Positions 1 through 11,609 of a DNA stretch of 64,000 nt are shown in pieces; within the stretch, counting starts at the first letter, position 1, and each line of letters opens with the position of its first letter. The stretch spans positions 12,640,850 through 12,704,849 of the forward strand of contig NC_134029.1 in the NCBI RefSeq assembly GCF_964204645.1. The letters are read 5' to 3'. The translations under genes and the position numbers were made by a program. The notes under the pieces are model-generated. The model worked only from the letters and a program-made list of their open reading frames with translations, had not been told where the DNA came from and ran no database searches. This DNA comes from Tubulanus polymorphus. Lineage: Eukaryota > Nemertea > Palaeonemertea > Tubulaniformes > Tubulanidae.

Positions 1-1771
1 AGGGCCTCCGCTTATTGGGCGAAGCTTTATGAAATTCATGTATTTAAGGCTAAAACAACTGCCCTCAGCTTATTAGCCAAGTCGCCTTAATCGCTGGAAA
101 ATTCGGGTGGTTGTTTTGTCATGAACGCCTGGCTCGTAGGCAGCCTCTCTTTTGGGTGGGTGCGAATTTAGAGAGGGTGGTACTTATCTGATTTTGCGGT
201 GGACCTACTGCGAGCGCCGTAGGCGCAAAGCTTCTTTAGGCGGGGTTTAGGGGGCCTCCCCCAAGACAATTTTGAAAATAGAAATGCATGTTCATTCAAA
301 TTTTAGTGAATAGTTCTTATAAAAATGTCACTGAAAAAATGTAATTAATCCTCGAAACATTTTCAGAATGGTCTCATAATCCAACAACACACTCTGGTGT
401 CTCATCGTTTATGGAGACTTGCATATTTTTTGATAACAGTGTCTATATCTATATCGTAGTTATATGTATGTGAGTAAGAAATTTTCTTTGACAAAAAATA
501 GTGAAACTCAAAATTTTATAGTGAGGGGGTGCGTTCCCCTGGGTACAGGCCTGTATAGACTAAGTTTTGGCGTGAAAGTTGTTGATGGTTTGCGCATTTG
601 ATTAAAAAAGTATTGATTTTCATATTTCAGAGGTAATGATAAGTCTTGATTTTGACCAAGGCCTGACAACTATGAACCCTGATTAAGTGAGAACTAGGTG
701 TCAGACAAGTTGTAGACATCAGGACTCACAAACTAACATCTAGTGACATGTTTGAGAGACACATATCAATTATTGATCAACAGTAAACCAGGAAGAAAGA
801 CACTCTAAACATTTGGATGGATATATGAAAGCTGTGGGTACTGGAGTGTGTAATGGGTAGTGTAGTGTGATCTGTGTGCATTTGTGGCCAGCACACAGAT
901 CACATTGTTCAATGGGGTTTGGTACAGGACTCGCGAGATTTTCAACAACACGGAAGTAACGTGTAATAAATGATGACTTGCATGACTACCTACCACCCCT
1001 CATTATTGTTGGAAAACTAAACGTTCGGCACTGACTAAAAATTAGTAATAACATTTTAGAAATGGCCAGAATTTTAACTTAGGTTCTATCTCATTTTTAT
1101 TTTACAAATGCGATTGGTATAATTTTTTTTTAAACGGCCGTTAAGGTTTCATGTTTCGTCTGCAATTCACTGCAAATAGTTACGCAACTACGCGCATTTC
1201 AGTGTTTTTGGCAGCTGTACACTCAATCGGCACCGTTCGTGACTAGCTTCACTGCGGAATTATCATTAATTAACATCGCCATATCACATCATTAACTTAT
1301 ATTGTGCCTTAAAACCCTAACAGCCGAAATAATTGAAATGCACACACGATTTCTATCATTGAAAATTGAGAGAGTGGCCATGTTTGTATTTGCTGTTTCG
1401 CGTAAATCCCCCGCGGTGGCGCAACCGCACGGAGTGGGGCCGATACGTCTAGAGCTGATTACAATGAATGCACATTGAGAAAATTTTAAATATTGAATTA
1501 TATTTGATTGTACATTTAAATACCAGCTGGACCAGAGTACCAAATTTTTTATGGGTTATTGACCACATTTATCATTTATTATTTCTGACCACATTTGAAG
1601 GAAATATCCCAGCAAGTGGGAGTTGAAATGTCATTGTATAAATGATGATGAAATGAATTTATGTCTGACTTCTTAGCTACGGAAGTAGATGAGTTTGAGG
1701 TGTCCAGTAGATACCCACACAGTATTCATCATTTTATGGTCCCATAACCCTTGTAGATATTTTCATTTTAG
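1..1771. other. COPE intron sequence upstream of first visible exon
   Basis: No coding exon is supported here. Bases about 207-277 are a reverse-oriented fragment related to the interior of the hAT-like MITEs at 14042 and 36659: the same GC-rich 'gcgcc-aggcgc' and 'gggggcctccccc' blocks are about 80% alike by eye. A short frame from 1661 reads MSDFLATEVDEFE, superficially like the acidic N-terminus of COPE, but the helical segment that should follow is missing, so I do not call it an exon. The missing N-terminal exon(s) must lie left of the window or be unrecognisable here. Confidence 0.5.
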
Positions 1772-1935
1772 TTGAGTAACCCGGACGCAAAATTGAGAAG
1801 AGATGTGATCATGTACAGAGCCTACCTTGCTCAGAAAAAATATGGCGTTGTTTTGGATGAAATATCATCGGGTTCACCCGATGAATTACAAGCAGTACAA
1901 ATGTTTGCTTACTATCTGTCCGACTATTCTAAAAG
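1772..1935 (+). CDS. cope: COPE exon A
   Basis: The acceptor is 'ttcattttag' and the donor 'aaaag|gtaaag'. It encodes LSNPDAKLRRDVIMYRAYLA and onward to YYLSDYSK, the first TPR-like helices of epsilon-COP. It starts in phase 0 and leaves two bases over; the next exon's G completes AGG. Confidence 0.93.
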
Positions 1936-2380
1936 GTAAAGTACCTATTGACTGCTTTGTATGCTGCAAGACGCAAATACAACATAACCCTTATGGCTAG
2001 TGACAGTGAGGGGGTACTCGACAAAAGAATAATTTTGAAATTTTGAGAATTTGGTGAGTTGAATAATGAAATCCATTAAATTAATCATAAAAAATCACAA
2101 TGCAATGGTATTTTGATTGTTGTTGTGGTATTGTGTATTTTAGGTCACAATACCAGTGTAATCATTAATTTGGATGAGAAAACACCACTTCTGTTTGTCT
2201 TATATCCACCTGAAAAAATGTCACTTTCTTTTTGGGGACCTTCAAATTTAGGGGGGTGGTCAGGACCCCCTTCTAAATCTGCCCCTGATAGCATATGTGT
2301 GTTGTGAAGTTGGTCATTCACACATAACTCTAAAAATATGTTACACTAAAAATCACTCTAAAAATGTGAATGAACTTTTT
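1936..2380. other. Start of COPE intron, no feature
   Basis: About 445 bp of AT-rich intron sequence after the donor. I see no gene or recognisable repeat before the palindrome-headed element begins at 2381. Confidence 0.5.
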
Positions 2381-3399
2381 AGCTCCGCTGTGAACGAAGG
2401 TCAGTGGAGCTAAAAAGTTGTTAGAAAGCGGAGCTAAACGGCTGTTGTCCGTCCGTCTGTCAACTTTTGCTACAGTTTGCTACTAGTGCTACAGTTCTTA
2501 TCTCATCTTGACCAAACTTGGTGTGAACCTAATATGGGCCGAGGGCTAAAAAAAAGTTATAGAGCCGTTTTCCCAATTTGATCTCTAGGGGTGCTGTACG
2601 GGTGGCGCTTGTAAAATCTTTAAATCAATACTTGTTCTACAGTTGTAGTCCGATGTTTACGAAACTTGGTATGTAGATACAATGGGCCAAGGGCTTAAAA
2701 GTTATAGAGCGGTTTTCCTAACTTACTATCTAGGGGGCGCTGTACGCGTGGCGCTTTAAATCTTTAAATCTTTAAATGGGTAATTGTGTCCTGCGATTAT
2801 AATCCGATCTTGACGAAACTTGGGTAATAGATACTACAGGCCAAGGGACAAAATGTGATAGAGCCGTTTTCCCAATTTGACCTTTAGGGAGCGCTGTACA
2901 GGTCACACTTGTAAAATCTTTAACTTGCCCGCTGCCCTACAGATTATATAATCTGGTATTGACGAATCTTGGTATGTAGATACTATAGGCCAGGGCCAAA
3001 AGGTTATAACGCCTCTTTTAAAATTTGACCTTTAGGGTGTGCTGAAGGCATGGCGCTTGTATGATTTTCAAATCACTTCTCCTAGAATTAATGTCCAATC
3101 TTGACGAAATGTGGTATGTCAATATGATGGGCCAAGGGCTAAAATGTTATTGAGCCATTTTCCTAGTTTGACCTCTAGGAGGTGCTGCACAGGTCATACT
3201 TGTAAAATTTTTCAATTGCTATTAGTCCTACAATCATTATCCGATCTTGACAAAGCTTGGTATGTAGCTACTATAGGCCAAGGGCTAAAAAGTTATAGAG
3301 CCATTTTCTGGATTTGAACACTGGTGAGCTGTGTAGGTGGTCCTTGTAAAATCTTTTCATAAAACAGCAGAGCAATATCAGCCAACAGGCTGCTTGTTT
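2381..3399 (+). mobile_element. Palindrome-headed tandem-repeat element, family II, copy 1
   Basis: The element follows a T-run and starts with a stem whose arms are AGCTCCGCTG and CAGTGGAGCT. A short 'gtccgtccgtctg' tract comes next, then about six degenerate tandem units of 142-154 bp, marked by 'gaaacttggtatgtagata' near 2661, 2815, 2964, 3106 and 3252. It closes with a hairpin and 'ggctgcttgttt'. A second copy lies at 36517-38158. The layout (palindrome, CCGT tract, ~150-bp tandem core) resembles the molluscan pearl elements and other Helentron-derived non-autonomous elements; that classification is inference. There is no coding capacity. Several units carry a TCTAGGGGGCGCTG-like core. 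Confidence 0.7.
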
Positions 3400-3480
3400 A
3401 ATAGAATCCTGGCCATGGCACCAGATCCCTTAAAAAACAGGTATGAATTTAATTTTTACTAAAATTGGGCCTGCCAGGCT

Positions 3481-3545
3481 GGAAATAAAACTAAGAGTTA
3501 TTTTGGGAAGGTGCTGGAAATAAAACTAAGAGTTATTTTGGGAAG
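3481..3545. repeat. ~33-bp direct tandem duplication
   Basis: The segment 'ggaaataaaactaagagtta' plus 'ttttgggaagg' occurs twice back to back, at the left edge of the family I fragment that follows. Confidence 0.75.
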
Positions 3546-5140
3546 GCGCTTCAATGTAATGTCTTGATATTTGGGTTACACATGTTTCTACCGTAGACAC
3601 ATTTTTAGCCCAAAAACTGGCCCTGTCATAATCAAGATTGCTGACTATCATCCATTGTTTGCTAAAATCACTTCTTTTTACTCATTTTTGAACTTTTTGA
3701 GGGAAACTTAGAAGACGCTTTTACCAATTTCCGTGATATTTCATACATATTCAAATCCCCCAAGTCCCCTTCAGCATAAGAAAAATTGGGTTGACCGGAC
3801 TCAAGAGGGCTGTCCTTTTAGTGCTTTTTGGCCCGAATTCTGAGTCCTGTAGCTTCCTACTGGTTCGATATCTCTCATTCAGGGCTGCCAACCCTTCCGA
3901 ATTATTCGGAATCCTCCCGATTTGCGTGAAGAAATTCCGACGATACGATCGGGTATACAAAATTCCGACTTTTTTTTTCTTTTTCGGCGATGTCCGATTT
4001 TCCACCCGCCAGCGCGTTGTAACACAATATGATGATTTGGTAGAACAGAATTGAATAGGTGGGGAATTTATATGCACGCCCGCGGTGGATGAGTGCGTGG
4101 CTATATACTGTGTACGTGGGTCAGGCGATAAACAGCGCTTACTAGCGCGCGCGTGCGTGCGTGTGTGTGTATGAGAGTAGCTGTGTTATTGATTTTACCT
4201 ACGCATGGCGTACGATTATTTCGTAGTAGGAGAGCAGCTTTTTAATTTGTTTCAAGAATAAAAATAAATTTCATTCGTTTTAAAATACGTTGTTTTCAAT
4301 CATTTTTGTGAAAATATTATGACATGTGGCAAAATGTGATTGTTATTGTCAAATTGCTCCGCATCGTTTCGGAGAAGAATCAGTTTACTGCGGTAATTAG
4401 CTCGTTTTCGCAGCGCGATTAGCATTCGAAGATCCGGGTTAGATTTCAACGTGTGGACTCTTTGAAATGTTTCGGTAAGCAATTGCTTTGCTAGTTTGAA
4501 CCTTAATGTTGTCACTCTTGTGTTAGTTTGATTTAAAAAGATAATTTAAGATGCTTTTGAGCAGTGCATCTCAAAGTAAACTTTTAGTTCGCATATTTGG
4601 CAGATGGCAGCACCATCGAGTAGCATGTAGATTTAGAGACTTTTTACTGTTTGTATCTTTCAGTTCTGTACGTGGAGTCTCTCTTGGACAGTATCGTGGA
4701 ATTGATGCTGGAAATGGATATATTCGCATGACAGCTGTATAGTGTTATGTAATTCGTTTGACAATTTATGCCAGTTTTATGTTCTTATTTTTTAGTCTAT
4801 TGTATATTTTTGATAAACACTGTTGATTTTTATCTTTCATAAAATAATAAAGAAAAAATACATTCTGTAGAATTTGCTGATTTTTTATTTTGCTAATAAT
4901 TCCATATTTTCATATCCAGCTTTCATATATTACACGTGAAAGGTATTCCTAATTGAAAGCAAAATATTCCTACTTGGAAAAGTCACAATTTCTTCGGTTT
5001 CGATATATTCCTATTGAAACCTTCAATATTCCTAATTAATCTGCCATTCATCCCTAAATGGAATTTTGAAAGGTTGGCAGCCCTGCTCATTGCAATTTGT
5101 GATGGGTATTCTTTGGAAAGGGATATTTGATACCTGCAGT
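3493..5140 (+). mobile_element. Helentron-like repeat family I, fragment split by hAT insertion
   Basis: Bases 3493-3879 match the 5'-central part of the family I repeat seen whole at 62100-63372: 'ttattttgggaag', 'gtctaccgtagacacat', 'tgagtcctgtagcttcctac'. The match resumes at 5086 with 'ctcattgcaatttgtgatgg', exactly where an uninterrupted copy would continue. The 1.2-kb insert is the hAT-like element at 3880-5085. The 3' tandem units and terminus are missing. Confidence 0.75.
3880..5085. mobile_element. hAT-type DNA transposon, non-autonomous, 6-bp TSD
   Basis: The termini are inverted repeats: CAGGGCTGCCAACC at the left and GGTTGGCAGCCCTG at the right. The flanks carry a perfect 6-bp duplication CTCATT (3874-3879 and 5086-5091), and the interrupted family I repeat supplies the empty site, so the borders are exact. 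Subterminal repeats of TTCCGA/TCGGAA (left) and ATTCCT (right) look like transposase-binding arrays. No transposase is recognisable in the 1206 bp. The CAGGG end is hAT-like; classical hAT duplications are 8 bp, so a 6-bp variant (the hAT6 type, if I recall Repbase naming correctly) is my inference. Confidence 0.8.
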
Positions 5141-5582
5141 GTTTTTATTGATAGCCGGGTGTTTGGTCCAAGACCCTTTAGACCCAGCTGATTTTTTCAA
5201 TCCGACATCGTTCCCGAATGGCTTTTGTCGGCTCTCAGCACGACTGTTTATTTTGCTGGTTAGAAATATTTTGTTAATGCATATATACTTCGGCTGCCGG
5301 GGAATGACAAGGCTGTTGCTACAGGATTCCATTTGTAGCGGGCCTTGCAATCATTGAATTATCAAAAGGGAAATTCTAGGCCTTATAATCAGCATTGGTC
5401 TTCAAAATCGATTTAGGGCCTTCAATTTTAAACCGTCGCAAATCGGGGGGGGGGGGGTAGGGGGTTTGTTGTCGGCGTAATATCTGGGATACTCATTCTG
5501 GATCAGGCATCATTAGCGATAACAAAGGCCTACTGAACCGTAAAAGCGTTCTATTTTTATAGTGCTACGATCTCTGATCAGA

Positions 5583-5633
5583 ACGTGTGCGTGTGTGTGT
5601 GTGTGTGTGTGTGCGTGCGTGCGTGCGTGTGTA
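5583..5633. repeat. (GT)n/(GTGC)n microsatellite
   Basis: A run of alternating GT that passes into GTGC units. A shorter GCGC/GTGC/GTGT tract lies at about 4147-4171 inside the hAT element. Confidence 0.9.
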
Positions 5634-5746
5634 AATACATGTAAAAAATCAATAATCTTATACGTGAAACTTATTAGCGGGCGCATAACCCACCACCGCC
5701 TCTACCTGGCTGCCTGTTTTAAGCATTCCGCGCCGTGTTTTTTTTT

Positions 5747-5815
5747 ATGGGTTTCGTCGTCAGACGAACCCATCTATGGCATCGTCGTCATGTCTGTCTG
5801 TCCGTCTGTGGATGT
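5747..5815 (+). repeat. Palindromic head of repeat family III
   Basis: After a run of nine or more T comes ATGGGTTTCGTC-gtca-GACGAACCCAT, a stem-loop, and then 'gtctgtctgtccgtctg'. This is the same plan as families I, II, IV and VI (T-run, palindrome, CTGT/CCGT tract). The 3' end was not located. Confidence 0.5.
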
Positions 5816-7289
5816 TTCTTTATGACACGATTTAAGCTGTTTGTGTGGACAATTCTGTAATTTCACACAGGTATTCTCTACTTGATGTAGATGGTGCAGC
5901 TTGGTTTATATTTGATTCCGATGGTTATAAGTGCTCTAATTTGGTTAAAAGATAATTACAGTTACTCGCTAGTTCAAGCCGCTGTATAGCGCGTTGCTAC
6001 GACGACGCTCAATCAACATACTGGTACTCGCTGTGTTATACTGAACACGTATATACCTGTAGATATTGATCGTACTAGTACCAGTTTTAGATAGCGCGCG
6101 CGCTGATCGGTCTTAACACTTCTCGGAACTGCTGTGCTAAATGCTGAGAGGCCAAATCTATGCGCAATCATTTATTGGGCTCGTCACATTTGATAGTGAA
6201 TGGATAAATAACCGGTGTCAATGACGGTCGCTACTCCTTATCAGTATAACTCATCAGTATAAGAAATAATTCTTTCGAGTTTTTTTTTTCAATCCCCGAA
6301 GTTGTTGTTACTATGTTGACCTCGCCGTTTTATAAGCTTACCGATGATTCTTCTAGTATTTTCAGGGTCACAAGACATGACGAAGTCGCAAAGTTTTGTA
6401 CAAATTTCACGAAACAAACAATTATTTTGGCGGCACCTGATCTATTGATTAATTATGATAAATAATGTTTATTTCATTAAAAATTTGTTTTATTCAAACA
6501 CTACTTTCATCGCACATAGCGTGATCGGTAGGCCCTACTATTCTACTGTAGGCCATGACTCTTTCATGTGGTAGGCCTATTACAAATGATACAATCCGCG
6601 TGTCCGTGAATAAGTGACACGTGGTGGGGCGGGTTGTGAGGAGCATCGAAACTAATCCGTCACAAATAATAGATAGAAAACAATACCTTAAGAGGTTAAC
6701 TTTTATTAACATCATTACCAAATCAAAACCTGCACATCCTATCATAAATAGAAATTCTAAGAATTTATTTCAAAGAATAATAAATTACGTCTAAATATTG
6801 GGATTCGAACTCGTAGCATCGATTCAGGTGCCTTTCCCAAAGTGGGTATCCCGCGGGGAAAACCCATTACTATTTATATCGAGAATCGCCTTTTTGACAG
6901 CGAGTTCGGTGAATGAAACGGAAACAATTACACAGAAACCCATCATGGAAAGTTTCTTTCTGGTTTATACAGGGGTGCTATTTATTAGCGGTTAGCTTGT
7001 CACTCATGGATCATTAGATCATAGACAGGTGTTCTTCTGTAGACCTAGGCAAAAAAACACAAAGATATAGTTAAAGACAGAAGGAGTAATTTTAAACTAC
7101 CAGGTATGCATCCTTTGTTTTTGAACGAGGCCTTAAACTTTGGCCAGCCGGTACTCGAGTTTGTTCCGTAGAAAAGACTGCAGCAGGATTTTCAGAATTT
7201 ATTTGCAGCTTTTAGATACAATATTAAGATCATATGATAAATAAAAACAGACACTCGATTGAGTCGTTAATTGTTTACCTTACCGGGTC

Positions 7290-8165
7290 TTCAACATCAC
7301 AGCAGGAGAAACGTCATTGCAAGTGTTTAAAGATTCACCGTCCACTGAAAACGCGAGCAGTCTTCCGAAAGTTGATTCTTTCATTCCAGTGCAGGACTGG
7401 ATTCTTCATTCTGAGGCTATGCTACTTGCATTCATTGCTGACAAAAGCTAGCCATTTAGCATTGTTCCGGATGTGATAGATCTGACTAAAGCCTTAAGTA
7501 AAGACAGAAATGCCCTGTCACACTTGAAACTGTCCAGAGGTACAGCATCGTACAAAATGAAACATGGCTTGACCAAGACATTTTCAGATCAGGTGAATGG
7601 AGAACTGAATGAGAACCTTTTCTCTCTTAACATCGATGAAGCATCGAGCTTAAATCTGAAAAAAGTTCTTTCTATTATGGCCAGTTTTTATTCACCAGTC
7701 GAGAAAAAGATCGTGTTTCAGCATGTCTCGTCTCTTGAAATCATCTCAGCGAATAGTGATCTCAGCGAATAGTGAAAGTATTTATAACGAGGTCATTGGT
7801 GAGTTGGACCGTCGGCAGATATCTTATGATCGTTTTATAGATGAGTGGTGGCAGGTGGCTAAGGGACATCCCCACCTTTCAAAAATGGCATTTGCTCTCC
7901 TAAGTTGTTTTACATGCCCATTAGTTGAAAGTTCATTTAGCGAAATGTTGAATATTATGGATACCACATCCGACCGGTTGAATGTATCAACATACAGTGC
8001 GTTACAGACTGTGAAGTATTCATTGGCTGGAAAGTCGGCTGTGGATTTTTTCTATAGAGATGACATTCCCCGCGATCCCATCCATCCCAAGGTTTGAACG
8101 TAAACATGACAACAGCTGCACAGGTTTATCACCAAAAACTCGAGGAAAAAAGAAGGAATCTCATT
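7290..8165 (+). pseudogene. hAT-superfamily transposase relic
   Basis: An interrupted frame reads AMLLAFIADKS then, after a stop, PFSIVPDVIDLTKALSKDR, then LFSLNIDEASSLNLKKVLSI. This is the order of the hAT/ZBED-type catalytic core (helper helix, 'iDEss' strand with the first acidic residue). From 7723 another frame gives HLSKMAFALLSCFTCPLVE, SSFSEM and TSDRLNV, the C-terminal hAT dimerisation region, ending near YQKKLEEKRRNL-like sequence at 8165. The middle of the transposase is deleted and at least two frame changes and one stop are present. A 13-base repeat 'atctcagcgaata' occurs twice at about 7741-7772, next to the frame change. It is not tied by termini to the hAT MITEs elsewhere in the window. 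Confidence 0.65.
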
Positions 8166-9039
8166 TAAAGGCGATCCAAACACGGACAACTGAAACAATC
8201 TCAAAAACGAAAAGCAAGAGAAACGAATATCGAGACGGCATAAAGAGCTAGGATATCCGATACAGCAGCCGCCCAGGCCAAATCAAAAAGGGCTGAGCGG
8301 AATGCCATTCTTCAGAAATTAGCAGAGAAGCGCTGGCGGAACAGTAGAAATTGAATCTCGGCTAATATTCTTTGTATTAACGGCTAAAATGCGTGTTTGT
8401 TTTGTTAGAACTATCTATTCAATGCGTGAAATGCCAGATGAGAGATGAATAAACAATGGTTTCTAAAATGAATTTAATCTAAATTGAATCTAATTGAGTC
8501 CATGGTTAAACTGATAATTGCGGAACCTCAATCCTGTGTATTGCTGTGTATTATTTTATGTGGCATCATATACTGTATATGGCAAATTAAATCATTAGAT
8601 ATCTGTTTTTGTGTGAGGAAATAATATTTCAGTTCATACCCTTATCGGATTTTCATTTTGTTATCGGTTGTCCCGGAATTAATTTCAGAAACTGTGACTT
8701 AATATTTCGAAGGCTCAGAAATGAGAATCGTATCCCATAAGCAATGGACCGCGCCCACGTTGAAATAAGAATTCCGGAGTACCGATTGCTAGCGCCACGA
8801 TGTTCGCATGCCTTAACATATCATGCATCAGTAACGACTGCTAGCGCAACTGCGTTTGTATAGCGATCACTTTTCTCTATTGCAATTTTGGAATAATATA
8901 CATGTATCGTCAGTAAATTATTAAATGTTTTCCATTATCAACACCCATGTTCAAGTACCTGTGGTAAAAATCAGTTTCCTGATAAAATGTATCCAAATTT
9001 TTTCGGATGACCTCAGGCCAAACTCCCCTTTTGTTCTCC
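8166..9039. other. COPE intron, no recognised feature
   Basis: AT-rich non-coding sequence. Nothing in it matches the repeat families recognised elsewhere in the window. Confidence 0.4.
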
Positions 9040-9425
9040 GAAAATTGGAAGAATAAGAAAAAGTGGCCGAAAATTATTAACAACAAAGAACTGCATAAAA
9101 GAATGGAATACTGTGCCCTGGAGTGATATCATAACCAGAAGACGACTAACTTGGCCTGGACATCCGATACGCCTACCATCTGAAACGCCACGTAAAGTGT
9201 AAAGCACTACGAGAGTCCTTGAGACCAACTGAAAGACCCAGAGGACGACCCCGTAAAACCTGTCTGTCAAACATTAAACAAGATCTTTCTATGATTAGCA
9301 TAAACCTTTACAATAGAACAACAGATATTGAACCCCTAAAACAAATTACAGATCGTGAGCAGTGGAGAAATAAAGTACACAACATCTTGGCGCAGCAGCG
9401 CTTGCTGATGTGACTGATTGATTGA
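9040..9425 (+). pseudogene. LINE ORF2 C-terminal relic with TGAT tail
   Basis: Frames read RRLTWPGHPIRLPSETPRK, then RPTERPRGRPRKTCLSNIKQ, then TDREQWRNKVHNILAQQR. This is the C-terminal pattern of RTE- and L2-type LINE polyproteins: 'RRLRWlGHv.Rmp', then the 'GrPrkTW' block, then 'DR..WR'. Frames change near 9205. The stop is followed at once by a 'tgattgattgattg' microsatellite, as expected for a LINE 3' tail. The copy is 5'-truncated. Confidence 0.65.
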
Positions 9426-9694
9426 TTGCACTTCCAACTCAGACAGTTGAAGATAATTTTGTGACATTTGATGGATGGGTTATCCTAGAGTCCTTTGTTA
9501 AATGATTAGATTTTGGGTCCTCAGGTCAAAGGTCAATGTCCCCAGAAGCTGTCCTGTATCTTTTATTTCCTGCCTTCATGGACAGGTGGACATACTCTCA
9601 GGGTTTATTTCACCTGATATGGGGCATCAGTCATCTCCACCAGTCGCATTCGCCCAACCAGACTGGGTAATCTGATTGTGTGAATATTTTTCAG

Positions 9695-9797
9695 GGATTC
9701 TATCATCCGGGATCTTGATAACAAAATGAGTAGCAGTGTAGACTTGAGTAATAGCACTTTCCCATTAATGGCTGCATCTATTTATTATCATGAACAG
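9695..9797 (+). CDS. cope: COPE exon B
   Basis: The acceptor is 'tatttttcag' and the donor 'gaacag|gtaaga'. The first G completes an AGG codon begun in exon A. It encodes DSIIRDLDNKMSSSVDLSNS and onward to AASIYYHEQ, a conserved block of epsilon-COP. It ends in phase 0, and the next exon is about 28.7 kb away. Confidence 0.92.
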
Positions 9798-9828
9798 GTA
9801 AGATTGAAAACAAAATTTTTTTAAACAC

Positions 9829-10065
9829 GGGATATCGACAAATTCAGGTTCTGGAATTTCTTGTTAGATGGTGCTAGTCAGAACCGGAAATTGGAACCTA
9901 AATCTGCCATGTTCTAGTTCATTTGCAATAAAAATCTTGTGCTTCAAGTTTTTAGTTAAGAGATATTTTACTTACCATACATCGTCACGCCTAGGCCTAA
10001 TCATTTAAGTATGATATCCTGACAATATCTTGGTTTCGATAAAACCTCACTTCAAATGCTAGAGA
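9829..10065 (+). repeat. Single arm of the long-TIR foldback repeat
   Basis: It starts 'acgggatatcgacaaattca' and matches, with moderate divergence, both arms of the foldback element at 34954-35766. Only one arm is present here. It abuts a family IV repeat. Confidence 0.7.
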
Positions 10066-10859
10066 TGGCAAAAATATCTGTTTTTAAAAGCCAATCAGAA
10101 AGCAAAGACTCCTCTATGATTGGCTTAGCCTCAGAGATCAGCAGGTGTTCACGTGAACCCGTGGTATAGTCTACTGTTTTACTTCCGGGTTTTATTTTAA
10201 GATCTAAAATTGTATTTCAATATTGATATCTGTGAAATCATTTGTTGATTTGGTTTTTGGGAGGAATATTTTTTTGCACTACAGAAAATATCATTGACAA
10301 TTGTGCAAAGTCCGGGAAAATAGCTTTTTCTCAAATCGGACGGATGACCTTGAAATGCTAATTAGCCATGTGCTCAAACTGCAAATTCAATCAAATTTTA
10401 TACTGCAAAAAATATCAAATCCAATTCAATTTTACTTTATTGAAAGGTAAATCAGCAAATCCAAAACAATTTTGTTTTATTGAGCAAATTTTAGAAGGTC
10501 AATTCTGTTCCGCATTCATGCAAGTCGGTTGCGATATGACTAGTTCGTGCAAGTTGAACAAATAAAAACATCAAATCCAATTCTATTTTTTTTCATTGAG
10601 CAAATTTAAGAAAATTCAATTCTATTCAGCATTAAAATCAATAAGACCAAGGGAAAAGATTTATCTGAGGTATTTGTTCCTGCCAGATCCAGTCGCTGTC
10701 TGTGCTACTTTTATATTCTACGATTGTATTGTGTAAATTATTAGGTATTGACTCGGAGCTGGGAGTGTATTTTGACAAATTTAACCCACAGAATGCATCA
10801 TCATTTGCCATTTTATGAAAAGCTGACAGGCTGGCCATAGTGCCTCTTGGGGCTCTTGT
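10066..10859 (+). mobile_element. Repeat family IV, 3' part
   Basis: From 'aaagcaaagactcctctatg' through a stretch rich in 'aaatccaattcaattttatt' to the terminal hairpin and 'ggggctcttgt'. It matches the copy at 52314-53203. The palindromic 5' head is missing here. Confidence 0.65.
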
Positions 10860-11010
10860 CTTTCAAACTACATTTCATCAGCTCCTGTCCAAAATTATTA
10901 TCAGAAGCATTTATTTGACAATTGTAAAATCTCTGGCTGGAAAGTATTGGCACTCTTCCAATTTGCGCCTTTCATAATCACATCAAGGGACCCCAAGCTG
11001 TATACATTTT

Positions 11011-11609
11011 TTAAACCGCTGCTCTGCGTGTACTATGCGCCGACCACACACTGATATAGACCCGAGCAGTAGACAGAAAGTTTTTGATCCACCGCGAAAG
11101 CATGTCAGTAGAAACTGGTTTATAAGGCCGGGCAAAACTAATCAGTAACTTAGAATCTGACCTAAATTGCGCCATCAGATGAATATATCTCATGAGGTGC
11201 TTCAGCACACATTAATGTGGTGACCTGGTATTTTGGTTTTTAACACATCTCGTATGGCAAACACAGTTCATCGTTAATGTCCAGGCACAAAAATCCAATT
11301 AACTCAAAGTCTGTAACCTCTGACCAGAAGCCAGCGCCAGCAACGTAACAGTTTTAAAAGTCAAATCCTTCAAGCTAAGTTCAAAGCTAATGTACTCGTG
11401 TACCTTAGAACAACAGACACATCCCACATTTTCGAACATCTCAGAAGTGTCAGTCGCGCTTCAAAAACCCCCTTCATGAAGCGTTTAACTAACGGGTCGT
11501 CACTCAGAGTGGGTCCCCCGATAGCTGAACAAAAACTGGATACTGCTGAACGAGCGGTGTTTAAAGTCCACAGACGAAAAATGCGATCAATACCCCTCGC
11601 ATTACACAT
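11011..11609 (-). pseudogene. DIRS-like tyrosine recombinase relic
   Basis: Reading left from 11609, one frame gives TARSAVSSFCSAIGG and DDPLVKRFMKGVFEARLT, then KMWDVSVVLRY: the N-terminal SAM-like half of DIRS-type tyrosine recombinases. After a frame change a segment ALASGQRLQTLS carries the expected first catalytic Arg. The frame ending at 11011 gives FARPYKPVSTDMLSRWIKNF and SAHSTRRAAV, the HxxR box. These proteins insert DIRS retroelements without an integrase. The copy is frameshifted and the tyrosine-bearing end was not found. Confidence 0.65.

Larger units (their letters stand above)
5141..7289. other. COPE intron with simple repeats, no gene
   Basis: It contains a 13-base G run at about 5445-5457, a (TG)n/(CGTG)n microsatellite at about 5583-5633, and a palindrome-headed repeat start at 5747. 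I see no supported coding region. Confidence 0.5.

Noticed and set aside
1661-1745. Short ATG frame MSDFLATEVDEFE as COPE first exon
   Set aside because: Resembles the acidic start but lacks the following 'FY.G.YQ.CI' helix, and no donor/acceptor arrangement joins it to exon A.
2113-3317. Open frames in the family II tandem array
   Set aside because: Non-coding tandem units; frames differ from unit to unit.
6795-6850. tRNA gene on minus strand (GAGTTCGAATCCC B box)
   Set aside because: No acceptable A box or cloverleaf around it.
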